Positions 23,806 to 32,570 of a stretch of DNA of 52,949 nt are shown here, in pieces. Below the pieces are notes generated by a model that saw only the letters and a program-made list of their open reading frames with translations, had not been told where the DNA came from and did not search any database. The position numbers and the translations under genes were made by a program. Each line of letters begins with the position of its first letter. Position 1 is the first letter of the stretch. Source of the stretch: Chthonomonadaceae bacterium (GTDB lineage Bacteria > Armatimonadota > Chthonomonadetes > Chthonomonadales > Chthonomonadaceae); the NCBI GenBank assembly GCA_027450145.1, contig DAIDKH010000007.1, positions 22,032 to 74,980 of the forward strand. Reading direction: 5' to 3'.

Positions 23806-25851
23806 CTATCCTACGTGAGTTAGAGTAACCTCGGCCAGGTTAATAGGCTGCCAATCGACGCCAGAGGCGGGTTTTACTGCGATCTTTGTGGTCCCGGCAT
23901 CTGCAACGGTAACCGAGCCGCATTCCACTGTCTGATATTGGTCCCAATCTGCCGTTTTGGCAACTGCTGCTGTTACGCTCTGCGAACCAACCGTGACGGT
24001 GATAGATGGGGCTCCACCAGGGCACGCGACCTTTGCAGTAACCTTCCAGGTGCCAGTATTCTTTACTATAGCCTGCCAGGTTGCAAAATCGGTGGTGCTG
24101 TTCCAGAAGCCTATATCTGGAACTCCTCGCGTTTCTACCTGGAGGCCGCCATGGAGCTGTGCTGTTGTGGGAGTAAGCGTGATTGTACCATTCATTTCGG
24201 CGATCGGCGGTGCCGGTGGGACCTCGGGTTGCGACCGCGCCACATCGATACCCTCAATCTGCAATACCCATGCATAATCGCACGGTGGATTCTGTGGAAG
24301 TGAAATCATAAGCCCATCGGGTGTTCGTTTGTAGTCTACTTCGCGGGTGCTGCCCAACAGCTTTACACTTCTCACATCGCCCACAATTCCTGGAGCATTT
24401 GACGCAAGGGATCGAATAGCCAGCTTCCTGTCAGTGGGCCACCCGAAGAACGCGGCGTAGAGAGTGTTACCCTTGGTTGTAAAGCGAAAGTCTTTCTCAG
24501 TGAGCGTATCATGGCCGCTATCGCTGCCAGGTTGTCCAGGACCTTCACCAAAGATCTTCCACGGGCGGGTATCGTGAATGGCAGCACTATTAGTCTGCAT
24601 CCACGCGGTTAGACCCTGCAGGAATAGAAACTCATCCGGGTCTGGTGAACCATCGCCCTTTAGCGGAATGTTGAGCATTAGATTGCCATTTTTGCTAACA
24701 ATATCGAGCAACATTCGCACTACCTGGTACGGTGTTTTGTATTGGTGGTTTTCGTAAAGTGACAGCAGGTAGTGCCAGTCGCCAATACAGGTATCCGTTT
24801 GCCACGGATTTGGTTCAATGCCCTGTGTTCGGCCGCGCTCGTGATCCTCAACCATGCATTTTCGCTGCTGATCATTCAAACCTTTGCCATTAAGTACGAC
24901 GTTTACTTTACCGTCGCGCTTTACGCTCTGGTTGTAGTAGTAGGCCATGATATAGAGACCGACGTCGCTCACTGGATAAATCGGCAGCACTGTGTCGTCA
25001 AAATATAACACGTCAGGATGGTACTTGTCGATGAGGTCGATTACACGATTGTAGAACTTGCTGATGTACGCACTGTCTGGCTTAACGCATCCTGGGGCCG
25101 TGAATTCCCACGAAAAGACCCCAGGCTTGTGATTTTGGGCATACAGCTGAACGTTAGGATCTAGACCCTGCCACCACAGGCCCTTGCCATCGGCAAGCGT
25201 CATAACCCCATCGTATTTTACGCCCTTGTATGGCCCTTTAGTGTCTGCGCCTTGTGCCACTTCAAACCAGTTCCATGCATGGGAGGCATGAACCGAAACT
25301 CCAAACTTTAAGCCAGATTTTCGTGCGGCGCTAGCCCATCTCCCAACTATATTCTGCATGGGGCCGATGCGAGTTGAGTTCCAGGGTTGATAGGTGCTGT
25401 CCCAGCAGTCAAAGTTATCGTGGTGGTTGGCAAGCGCGAAGAAATACCGTGCTCCTGCCGCCTTGTACAGTTCAATAAGTTTCTCTGGTTCCCACTTGTC
25501 CGCTTTCCAGATGTGGTCGATGTCCTTAAATCCAAACTTGGAAGGGTGTCCATAGTGCTTACAGTGATACTCGTATTGAGCGCTCCCTTCCTGGTACATA
25601 CCGCGTGCATACCAGTCGCCCTGCTCCGGAACACACTGGGCACTCCAGTGCGCCCATATACCGAATTTGGCATTCCTAAACCATTCTGGGCATTCGTAAC
25701 TCTCGAGCGAGTCCCAGTTAGGTTGAAACGGGCCGGCAATTTTCTTAAAATCTGCGGAGGCGTCAGATACCGTTGCCGCCGCTGGCAATAGTGCTAAACC
25801 GGCCGCAGCGGATGCGCCTTTCTGAAGGAACCTTCTGCGAGAAAGTGACAT
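23806..25851 (-). CDS. Exported alpha-L-fucosidase, glycoside hydrolase family 29
   Basis: A 681-residue GH29 enzyme. The N-terminus has a Tat-type signal (SRRRFLQKGASAAAG), so it is exported folded. The catalytic (beta/alpha)8 barrel (about 40-440) contains WFRNAKFGIWAHWS, FFALANHHDNFDCWDS and LKFGVSVHASHAWNW; PDVLYFDDTVLP carries the probable nucleophile Asp, and NGNLMLNIPLKGDG ends the domain. A small beta domain follows, then a C-terminal carbohydrate-binding-like sandwich (from about 560: TLTPTTAQLHGGLQVE, DIGFWNSTTDFATWQ). It removes terminal alpha-L-fucose from glycans. The carbohydrate-binding tail and export suggest polysaccharide scavenging. It is a single gene, convergent with the glucoamylase operon. 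Confidence 0.93.
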   Translation of the reverse strand: MSLSRRRFLQKGASAAAGLALLPAAATVSDASADFKKIAGPFQPNWDSLESYECPEWFRNAKFGIWAHWSAQCVPEQGDWYARGMYQEGSAQYEYHCKHYGHPSKFGFKDIDHIWKADKWEPEKLIELYKAAGARYFFALANHHDNFDCWDSTYQPWNSTRIGPMQNIVGRWASAARKSGLKFGVSVHASHAWNWFEVAQGADTKGPYKGVKYDGVMTLADGKGLWWQGLDPNVQLYAQNHKPGVFSWEFTAPGCVKPDSAYISKFYNRVIDLIDKYHPDVLYFDDTVLPIYPVSDVGLYIMAYYYNQSVKRDGKVNVVLNGKGLNDQQRKCMVEDHERGRTQGIEPNPWQTDTCIGDWHYLLSLYENHQYKTPYQVVRMLLDIVSKNGNLMLNIPLKGDGSPDPDEFLFLQGLTAWMQTNSAAIHDTRPWKIFGEGPGQPGSDSGHDTLTEKDFRFTTKGNTLYAAFFGWPTDRKLAIRSLASNAPGIVGDVRSVKLLGSTREVDYKRTPDGLMISLPQNPPCDYAWVLQIEGIDVARSQPEVPPAPPIAEMNGTITLTPTTAQLHGGLQVETRGVPDIGFWNSTTDFATWQAIVKNTGTWKVTAKVACPGGAPSITVTVGSQSVTAAVAKTADWDQYQTVECGSVTVADAGTTKIAVKPASGVDWQPINLAEVTLTHVG

Positions 25852-26078
25852 GCATTACTCCTAAGTTGCCCTGTGGCTATTTGACCTCTAGACCAAACTA
25901 CATAATAAATATTCGTAACAAAACTGCCATTTCCTGCGAATAATGGGAATTTTGGTACAAATATGGTGACTTTTTTAAAACTAATCGACGATGAATCTTT
26001 GACCAATCGATTAATCGCGGCTAATGATCAAAGGGCGTTTATCCCAGACTTGGCGTATTTACAGTCCTTAACTAACCG

Positions 26079-26705
26079 TTATCTTGCAGGCTTACGAGCT
26101 ACGAGGTCAACTAACGCGGAAAGTCCATTATGGCCATGTCCCTCCGAAATCACGGCTTCGTATGTTGTTAACAGTTCAATCTCCATGTCGCTAAATTCCT
26201 TACTCAATAACTCCTCGGTGTAGAGGTGGTCAACGTTGGATGGACCGCCTGTTCCATGTTGTGGCTGACTAGTGTGATATCCTTCCAATAAAATCAGGCC
26301 GCCTGGTTTTACTGTGCGCTTCATATAACTAAATAGCTCCGCTCGCTGTTCAGGAGTGGCGAACTGCACGAAAATTGCTACTACCGCGTCGTACTTGTCC
26401 TCGGGCCAGGACCAATGAAATAGATCACAATGTTCAATCGTTAGCCGTACAGATTTATCAGCCGATAGTTGACGGGCACGTTCGACCGCTGTGGCAGATC
26501 CCTCCAGCGTGTGAACATCGAACCCCTGGGTAGCGAGGAACACTCCATTGCGGCCCTCACCGTCGGCGACAGAGAGGACGCGTCCTCCCTGTTTTATTCG
26601 CGCCGCATGGGTCGTCAGGAAGGCATTGGGATGGATGCCAAAAAGATAGTCACCAGAACTGGAATATCGCTGCTCCCACTGAGCAATTTGAGGTGATAGG
26701 CTCAA
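26079..26705 (-). CDS. Class I SAM-dependent methyltransferase, TehB-like
   Basis: A 208-residue Rossmann methyltransferase. The SAM motif I is RVLSVADGEGRNGVFLA, the acidic motif II HTLEGS, motif III IEHCDLFHW, and the post-motif region KPGGLILLEGYH. It resembles the TehB/ThiF-neighbour group, including tellurite-resistance and small-molecule thiol methyltransferases. The TTG at 26705 has GGAGG seven bases upstream and is the supported start. It is a single gene with no helpful neighbour. The substrate is unknown; the similarity does not establish tellurite resistance. Confidence 0.88.
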   Translation of the reverse strand: MSLSPQIAQWEQRYSSSGDYLFGIHPNAFLTTHAARIKQGGRVLSVADGEGRNGVFLATQGFDVHTLEGSATAVERARQLSADKSVRLTIEHCDLFHWSWPEDKYDAVVAIFVQFATPEQRAELFSYMKRTVKPGGLILLEGYHTSQPQHGTGGPSNVDHLYTEELLSKEFSDMEIELLTTYEAVISEGHGHNGLSALVDLVARKPAR

Positions 26706-26809
26706 GAGTAGGCCTCCTTTTTGTAGGTCAGTTATAGTACGTATACCTACACACGAATATTCCTAGGGATCGAGTAGTCATGCCAGGTTAGATGCGATAC
26801 TGAGGTATA

Positions 26810-26856
26810 AGACTGTGTAAGGAGTGTGCTCATCCATTCGCATCACGCAGTGTCAT
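26810..26856. repeat. 47-bp inverted-repeat element, copy 2 (degenerate)
   Basis: This segment aligns without gaps to 17317-17363. The right arm is nearly identical (GCAT-ACGCAGT-TCAT with three substitutions), and the left arm begins AGACTGTGTAAGG against ATACTGCGTAATG. Its own stem is no longer perfect. It lies in the divergent gap between the methyltransferase and the cytochrome gene. Confidence 0.5.
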
Positions 26857-26974
26857 ACGAGGTCGTTATTGTTAAGCGCAGGCCGCTTCGCAGTATTGTG
26901 CAAGTGGCGTTTTGGTATTGGATGTCGATCCACGTGCGACGCCGCCATCGCAAAAGGCTAAAGGAATTTCGTCC

Positions 26975-27562
26975 ATGAGACTACGAACGATCGGAATGGT
27001 ATTAGTAATGGCGACCACCTGCCCTGCCCTGCTGGCTGAAGGCACTACGCCTAGTTCATCCTCATTGTGGAAGAGCGTACGCCAGGTAATGCACCATAGA
27101 TTACTGTTACCGGCCAGCAAGCGATATCAACCTGGTTCTCGCGCCGGAGATTACTACACAATCGATGGAGTGAATCCGACGGCGCTGGCGTATGTTCACA
27201 GAGAGGGTGGTGTAATGCATAGCACTCGATTTCCAGTCGGCAGCCTGCTAATTAAAGAGAATTATGACGTGCATCACAGGCTAGTAAACATTACAGCGAT
27301 GTTAAAGGCGGACCGGTTTGATACTGGAGACCATAACTGGATAATGGCAAACTATTCACCGGGCGGTAAAGTACTTGCCTTTGGAAAAGTCGCAGCGTGT
27401 ATCAACTGTCATGCTATCGCTGGTAAAAGCGACTTCGTCTTTGCTCCACCCCCTTTGAATTTACTTTCGGCACAAACAATTCATTCGTTCTTCCCTGGTA
27501 AGAAGATTACTAAACCTTACAAGATCCTGCTCAAGAAGTACCCCCACGCCGTGTTACAGTAG
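26975..27562 (+). CDS. Exported cytochrome P460-family c-type heme protein
   Basis: A 195-residue protein with a signal peptide (MRLRTIGMVLVMATTCPALLAEG). The mature region has the P460-family order: FPVGSLLIKENYD with Lys94, the aromatic segment NWIMANYSPGGKVLAFGK, and a single c-heme site Cys142-x-x-Cys145-His146 (ACINCH). Classical P460 oxidises hydroxylamine or detoxifies NO using a Lys-heme crosslink; many family members are uncharacterised and lack those activities. ATG 26975 is chosen because AAAGGAATTT precedes it and the signal peptide then starts correctly; the longer frame from 26912 is less likely. It stands alone with no cytochrome c maturation or nitrogen gene nearby. Confidence 0.85.
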   Translation: MRLRTIGMVLVMATTCPALLAEGTTPSSSSLWKSVRQVMHHRLLLPASKRYQPGSRAGDYYTIDGVNPTALAYVHREGGVMHSTRFPVGSLLIKENYDVHHRLVNITAMLKADRFDTGDHNWIMANYSPGGKVLAFGKVAACINCHAIAGKSDFVFAPPPLNLLSAQTIHSFFPGKKITKPYKILLKKYPHAVLQ

Positions 27563-27983
27563 CTGCAAACTACAACAACTGCAGCAATACTCCGCGCGGT
27601 CATGGAAGTCGAACTTGGACTTAACAACCTAACCGCCGGAACCCAATACAGTTTAGGGTGAATTCATGACCTCGGGCTACAACAACTGTAATCAGTAGTT
27701 AGGCCCGATCAACGCGGAAACAATTGGCTGCTCGTCGCGTACTTCTGTTTTACTCTACGGGCTTAAGGTTGCCGATCGCAGCAGCGGCTTGGGCCCTTCG
27801 GGTGGTACATTTGTAGAATTTTCTCGTGAAATCGTAACCTCGTAACGTGCTTATCATGGCAAGTACGGTGCGTGATGCTGTACGCGCGTCTGAGATAGCA
27901 TCGTTAATCCAGTTGATCAAGCCGTCGTTTCTATTCTACACAACAAGGTTCACTAAAAATGCAGGATTGCGGTTAAGGCATAC
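27563..27983. other. 421-base non-coding gap between convergent genes
   Basis: I see no supported gene here. A weak hairpin starts in the cytochrome stop region (GCTGCA at 27562-27567 with TGCAGC at 27580-27585). The word CTACAACAACTG appears twice (near 27570 and 27678). TGCGTGATGC near 27869 matches ten bases of the 47-bp repeat. None of these is convincing as a functional element. Confidence 0.5.
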
Positions 27984-29225
27984 CTAGTGATTAATCGACA
28001 GTTCGGTTTTTCCAAATCGACTAAGGATGAGTAGATCATATACAATCTTTATGGTTCCCGCCGCAACAAAAGGAATGGCCGCCGCTGGCCCATATGCGCT
28101 CAAGATAATTCCTGCAACAGAAGGTGCCGCTGCCGAACCTGCGGTGCGCGCAACGCCCGTGATACCCGCGGCGGCTGAGCGTTCTTCAGGTTGAACTGCC
28201 GCCATAAGAAATGCCTGTCGGGTTGGCACGTCCATTTGCGATATCGTGAATCGTAACAGTAGCACCAGTATGGCGAGAGCAAGGTTTGGCATGAAAGGCA
28301 CCAGCATGAGCAGGATATTGGAGGGGATATGGGTAAACACCATCGTGTTGATCAACCCGATCCGTTTCGAGATAGCAACGGCTGCTAAGGCCGAGAATCC
28401 TGCTAACAGGTTAGCACCAAAAAGCATACCGCCTACGACTGCTATAGACGCACCAAACCTCATGTGAAACCAGTACGCGATGTAGCTCTGAATCACGAGC
28501 CCACCGCCGAAGGAGTCCATGGCGAACAAGCCTGACAGTAACCCAACCGTCCGTCGCGAAGCACTGAGGCCGTCACGTCCTGTTTTCGAGCTCTCCACCG
28601 TGTGGTGATGCGGCTCAATGTGTGAAGATACAAAGACATATGTCAAAGAGGAAGCGGCGACAGAAGCCAAATAAACTACCATGATAAGGTGGTACGGTGC
28701 TGTGCTATGGGGCTGATTGCCGGCGTCTACCAGGGATATGCCTCCAGCAGCCATAGCGCCGCACGCAGCAGCCAGCATCCCTGCCATGTTGTACAATGCA
28801 AAAAGCTTGGTGCGTGCCGATCCCGTAGCTTGGCCGGCAAGTGCCGCTTGCTCTAGCGCCTGAAACGGGCCAACCTCCTTACTTGCTGGGGGGACAAAGC
28901 CTATAATGGCCGCCACAGCTATTGCTGCCGGGCTATGCCACTCTGCCAGAATGATTGCAGCGACTATAACGGGGTAAGTTGAAACCAGAAGGGTGCGCCG
29001 CCGACCCACACGGTCTGCCAGTGTGGTGATACGTAATGTGAGCAACGAGGAAAACACGAGCCCGGCCGTGATAATAAATCCTGTGCCGGCAGGTGAAATA
29101 CCCTCCGACACAAGAAACAGCACGAGGACAACAGACATAATTCCGGCGCCGAACATACGCAGAGTACGAGCCACGAACAGTATGTTCACGTCCCGCTTCG
29201 ATTGGCGGCACTCACCAACATCCAT
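27984..29225 (-). CDS. Major facilitator superfamily transporter
   Basis: A 413-residue protein with about twelve hydrophobic helices and the MFS loop 2-3 signature (TTLADRVGRRRTLL). The second half has a related short loop after SALAAVAISKRIGLINT. The central loop holds a His-rich stretch (SSHIEPHHHTVESSK). It is a single-component secondary transporter, more like drug or sugar exporters than nutrient permeases, but no substrate motif is visible. The ATG is supported by AGGGGG upstream. It is divergent from the lysA operon and not obviously linked to it. Confidence 0.88.
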   Translation of the reverse strand: MDVGECRQSKRDVNILFVARTLRMFGAGIMSVVLVLFLVSEGISPAGTGFIITAGLVFSSLLTLRITTLADRVGRRRTLLVSTYPVIVAAIILAEWHSPAAIAVAAIIGFVPPASKEVGPFQALEQAALAGQATGSARTKLFALYNMAGMLAAACGAMAAGGISLVDAGNQPHSTAPYHLIMVVYLASVAASSLTYVFVSSHIEPHHHTVESSKTGRDGLSASRRTVGLLSGLFAMDSFGGGLVIQSYIAYWFHMRFGASIAVVGGMLFGANLLAGFSALAAVAISKRIGLINTMVFTHIPSNILLMLVPFMPNLALAILVLLLRFTISQMDVPTRQAFLMAAVQPEERSAAAGITGVARTAGSAAAPSVAGIILSAYGPAAAIPFVAAGTIKIVYDLLILSRFGKTELSINH

Positions 29226-29410
29226 TCTATAGCCCCCTCGCTTGAGTAGGTCGTCAACGCATCGCTTAAGGTTCAGTATTTGACGGGATTATGACACACC
29301 AAATTTACCTGGTACCCTAATCGCTGGGCAGATCGTCCGCTTACCAGCCTAATCATGACAATATCGTAATAAACGCCCTTATGAGGCAACCTTGTGCAAC
29401 GCCGTTATGC

Positions 29411-29439
29411 TTGACACACTACCGCCTCACGGGTACACT
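29411..29439 (+). promoter_or_regulatory. Near-consensus promoter of the lysA operon
   Basis: TTGACA (29411-29416), a 17-base spacer and TACACT (29434-29439). The predicted start near 29446 gives a leader of about 35 bases, too short for a lysine riboswitch. Confidence 0.75.
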
Positions 29440-29481
29440 CTGCTTTATGGCTGGTAGAGACGAAAGGATTTTTAGCAATTG

Positions 29482-30822
29482 ATGCTTCTCGGAACACAAT
29501 CGGTAAATTCACAGGGCGTGTTGCAGATAGGCGGTTGCAGCACCACGGATCTCGTTAAACAGTATGGGTCTCCATTGTACGTAATGGATGAATTTGCCAT
29601 CCGAAGCGCCATGAGGAGCTACCGCAAGGCATTCGAGTCCCGATATCCACGAACGGCGTTTTACTATGCCTCCAAGGCCTTCCTCTGCATGGCAATGGCT
29701 GTCATTGTTGAGCAGGAAGGTTTTTGTATGGATGTGGCGGCGCTAGGCGAGCTTTACACCGTGTTACGCGCGGATTTTCCACCAGAGCGTATCGCATTAC
29801 ACGGAAATAACAAAAGTCGCCAGGAACTGTTGGCTGCCGTAGAAGCCGGCATAGATCATATCATACTTGACAACTTTTACGAACTTGCAATTCTGGAGGA
29901 CCTCCTTAAGGAGACTAATCGCCAGATGGGCGTGATGGTGAGGGCCACTCCAGGAGTAGATCCCAAAACCCACCGACTTATTAGAACGGGCCAAGCCGAT
30001 ACAAAATTTGGCTTCAACATTAAAGATGGATCGGCGGTTCAGGCCATTAAGCTGGTTCAACAATGCCCTTCCATGATGTTTAAAGGGGTTCATTGCCATG
30101 TTGGTTCACAATTGCTTGAAACCGAGACGCACGAGCAGGCAGTGCAGGTAATGGTTAACCTGCTGCAATCAGTTTACCAAGAGACAGGCATTGTACCAGA
30201 CGCCCTTAACATCGGCGGCGGCCTGGGTGTGCGCTATTTGTCGAGCCACCAGCCGCCGTCATATGATGCCTTTGCCGAGGCGGTAACTGAACCCCTAAAG
30301 GCGATGTTGGACAAATTGGGTCTACCTTACCCTGAACTGCAGCAAGAACCTGGGCGAGCGATTGTTGGAGAGGCCGGTACCACGTTGTACTCCATTGGTG
30401 CGATAAAAACCGTACCAGTTGACGAAATTGGCGGTACACGAACATACGTAAACATTGATGGTGGTCTTTCAGATAATCCTCGGCCTCAACTGTATGAGGC
30501 GGTCTATTCATGCATCCTCGCGAACCGAGCTGATGAGCCAGCAGATAGCAAGGTAACTATTGCCGGCAAACATTGTGAGACCGACATTCTAATTTGGGAC
30601 GTGGATCTTCCATCGCCTAGATCTGGAGATGTACTGGCGGTTCAAACAACTGGTGCATACAACTTTGTGATGGCGAGCAATTATAATCGGTTTCTCAGGC
30701 CAGCCGTCGTGCTGGTGAATAATGGCAAATCGGAAATGATTGTCAAGCGGCAGACACTAGACGATCTATTGAGCAATGAGGTCGTACCTCCTTACTTACG
30801 AGAGAGTTCCGAGATTCGGTAG
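29482..30822 (+). CDS. lysA: Diaminopimelate decarboxylase
   Basis: A 446-residue fold-type III PLP enzyme that converts meso-diaminopimelate to L-lysine. The PLP lysine is Lys65 in FYYASKAF. Other landmarks are HGNNK, the HCHVGSQLL strand, the phosphate loop NIGGGLGVRY, EPGRAIVGEAG and GKHCETDIL with the C-terminal active-site Cys. All are canonical, so lysine rather than arginine or ornithine decarboxylation is expected. ATG 29482 and TTG 29479 are both possible; the ribosome site AAAGGA at 29464 is 13 and 10 bases away respectively. It is the first gene of a run with an M50 protease and trpS. asd and dapA of the same pathway lie near 49 kb. Confidence 0.96.
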   Translation: MLLGTQSVNSQGVLQIGGCSTTDLVKQYGSPLYVMDEFAIRSAMRSYRKAFESRYPRTAFYYASKAFLCMAMAVIVEQEGFCMDVAALGELYTVLRADFPPERIALHGNNKSRQELLAAVEAGIDHIILDNFYELAILEDLLKETNRQMGVMVRATPGVDPKTHRLIRTGQADTKFGFNIKDGSAVQAIKLVQQCPSMMFKGVHCHVGSQLLETETHEQAVQVMVNLLQSVYQETGIVPDALNIGGGLGVRYLSSHQPPSYDAFAEAVTEPLKAMLDKLGLPYPELQQEPGRAIVGEAGTTLYSIGAIKTVPVDEIGGTRTYVNIDGGLSDNPRPQLYEAVYSCILANRADEPADSKVTIAGKHCETDILIWDVDLPSPRSGDVLAVQTTGAYNFVMASNYNRFLRPAVVLVNNGKSEMIVKRQTLDDLLSNEVVPPYLRESSEIR

Positions 30823-30832
30823 GAGGTTTGTG

Positions 30833-31504
30833 ATGCTGTCTGGTGCGCATATTTCATTGCGACAGTTTACGATAATGATAGTGGTGTTGGTGATGAGCGT
30901 AGCCCTTCACGAGCTGGGACATGCGCTTGCAGCCGATTACCTGGGAGATCCGGGACCTCGACGTGCCGGCCGTATAACCTTATGGCCCGACAAGCACCTT
31001 GATGCTATGGGTTTCGCATTTATGGTGATTACAGTGCTGGCGGGAATTGGAATTGGTTGGGGAAAGCCAGTCATTGTTAACCCAGGTGCATTTAAGCATC
31101 CGCGCAGGGATATGCTAATCGTCGCTATAGCTGGGCCAGCAATGAACTTGTTGTTGGCAGTCGTCTTTGGTTTGTTTATTCGCTTGAGTTTAGCAACCGG
31201 GCACACTAATTGGTTGACGGTAGGTACTGGTAATGAGGCCGTACTGGTGCGGTTGGTGATGGCGGCTGTTACCATTAACCTACTTCTACTGTTCTTCAAC
31301 CTCATACCAATTGTTCCGTTGGATGGATCAAAGGTCGTAGCGGCAGTGCTGCCCGAGCACCAAGCATACCAGTACATGAAAGTAATGACCCAATTCGGAC
31401 CCTTTTTTCTTCTGGCGGTTTTTTTCTTTGGTGGTTCCATCCTTGGTCCCATTATCGGCCCAGCAATTGGCACAGCTACCAGGATCATAATAGGAGCCCA
31501 CTAA
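30833..31504 (+). CDS. Site-2-type M50 family intramembrane metalloprotease
   Basis: A 223-residue membrane protein with about five or six helices. The zinc motif is HELGH (about 26-30) in the first helix, followed by GPAMNLLLA, and the third ligand motif NLIPIVPLDGSKV. These are the signatures of the short, PDZ-less M50 subgroup. It would cut transmembrane substrates inside the inner membrane. A perfect AGGAGG overlaps the lysA stop and stands six bases before ATG 30833, so that start is preferred over the longer frame from 30776. In several phyla this protease gene lies directly upstream of trpS, as it does here; the biological link is not known. Confidence 0.92.
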   Translation: MLSGAHISLRQFTIMIVVLVMSVALHELGHALAADYLGDPGPRRAGRITLWPDKHLDAMGFAFMVITVLAGIGIGWGKPVIVNPGAFKHPRRDMLIVAIAGPAMNLLLAVVFGLFIRLSLATGHTNWLTVGTGNEAVLVRLVMAAVTINLLLLFFNLIPIVPLDGSKVVAAVLPEHQAYQYMKVMTQFGPFFLLAVFFFGGSILGPIIGPAIGTATRIIIGAH

Positions 31505-31531
31505 AGGCATACCTTCTGAAAGGATCTCTCG

Positions 31532-32563
31532 TTGTCTACATCTGGATTGTCGCCAGTCTTGCCGCAGAAAAAACGACTGTTGAGTGGCATGCAGCCTACC
31601 GGACCAGGTGCCCTGCATCTTGGTAATCTTGAAGGCGCGCTACGCACCTGGGTGCGCCTTCAAGATGAATATGAGATGTACTGCTTCATTGCTGATTGGC
31701 ATTCGCTCACTACGAGGTACCAGGATACTGCGGCTATTGGGCCGGCGTGCCGTGAGGTTGCCGCAGATTATATTGCTGCCGGGCTAGACCCGGACAAATG
31801 CGCAATCTTTTTGCAGAGCCATGTAAAAGAGCATGCAGAACTCCATCTCCTCCTGGGTATGATTACTCCGGTCGGTTGGGTCGAGAGAGTGCCCACGTAT
31901 AAGGAAAAGCGCGACCTTCTTCAAGAGCGTGGGGAAGGCGACGAGTCCATCTCCTATGGCTTGTTGGGGTACCCAGTGTTGCAGGCTGCGGACATACTCG
32001 TGTACCGCGCGCACTCTGTACCTGTAGGCCGCGACCAGGCTGCCCATCTTGAAATGAGCCGTGAGCTAGCGCGACGCTTCAACCGATTGTATGGCGATAC
32101 TTTTCCAGAGCCTCAGGCACTGATAATGGAAGATACTGGCGTAGTTCCTGGAATAGATGGCCGCAAGATGAGCAAAAGCTATGGCAACGCCATTTACATT
32201 CGAGACGACGCTGATACTGTAGCCAGGAAGGTGAAGGAAGCATTTACCACGCCTACCAAGATGCGAAAAAGTGACCCCGGTATTCCAGAAAATTGTGCAG
32301 TATGCCAGTTGAGAAAGCTTTATGATCCCGTGGGTTTCAGCTCCTCGTGGGAGGAGGACAGACAAGGTGTTCGTGGTTGCATGCAGAATAAGGCCGAGCT
32401 TACTGAAATACTAAACTCGATGCTGGACCCTATGCGGGTACGACGGCGCGAACTACTTGCCGATCCTGGTGAACTGGATCGCATATTGAAGCGCGGTGCA
32501 GAAAAAGCACGTGAGGCTGCAGAAGCTACCATGAAGATCGTGCGCTCTGCGATGCATTTCTAG
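31532..32563 (+). CDS. trpS: Tryptophanyl-tRNA synthetase
   Basis: A 343-residue class I aminoacyl-tRNA synthetase. The HIGH motif is GALHLGN, the KMSKS motif GRKMSKSYGN, and MIEDTGVVPGIDG-like sequence stands between them. Length and motifs are those of the standard bacterial enzyme. Translation starts at TTG 31532: GAAAGGA is seven bases upstream and the protein then starts just before the usual RLLSGMQPTG. It is third in the lysA operon. No T-box or leader peptide precedes it; the gap to the protease gene is only 27 bases. Confidence 0.96.
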   Translation: MSTSGLSPVLPQKKRLLSGMQPTGPGALHLGNLEGALRTWVRLQDEYEMYCFIADWHSLTTRYQDTAAIGPACREVAADYIAAGLDPDKCAIFLQSHVKEHAELHLLLGMITPVGWVERVPTYKEKRDLLQERGEGDESISYGLLGYPVLQAADILVYRAHSVPVGRDQAAHLEMSRELARRFNRLYGDTFPEPQALIMEDTGVVPGIDGRKMSKSYGNAIYIRDDADTVARKVKEAFTTPTKMRKSDPGIPENCAVCQLRKLYDPVGFSSSWEEDRQGVRGCMQNKAELTEILNSMLDPMRVRRRELLADPGELDRILKRGAEKAREAAEATMKIVRSAMHF

Positions 32564-32570
32564 GAGCTTG

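Noticed and set aside
25963-26223. 86-residue open frame on plus strand
   Set aside because: Its second half lies antisense to the methyltransferase gene, and it has no good ribosome site or recognisable domain.
26079-26705. Tellurite-resistance gene tehB
   Set aside because: Similarity is at the level of the general methyltransferase fold; no tehA or ter genes are near.
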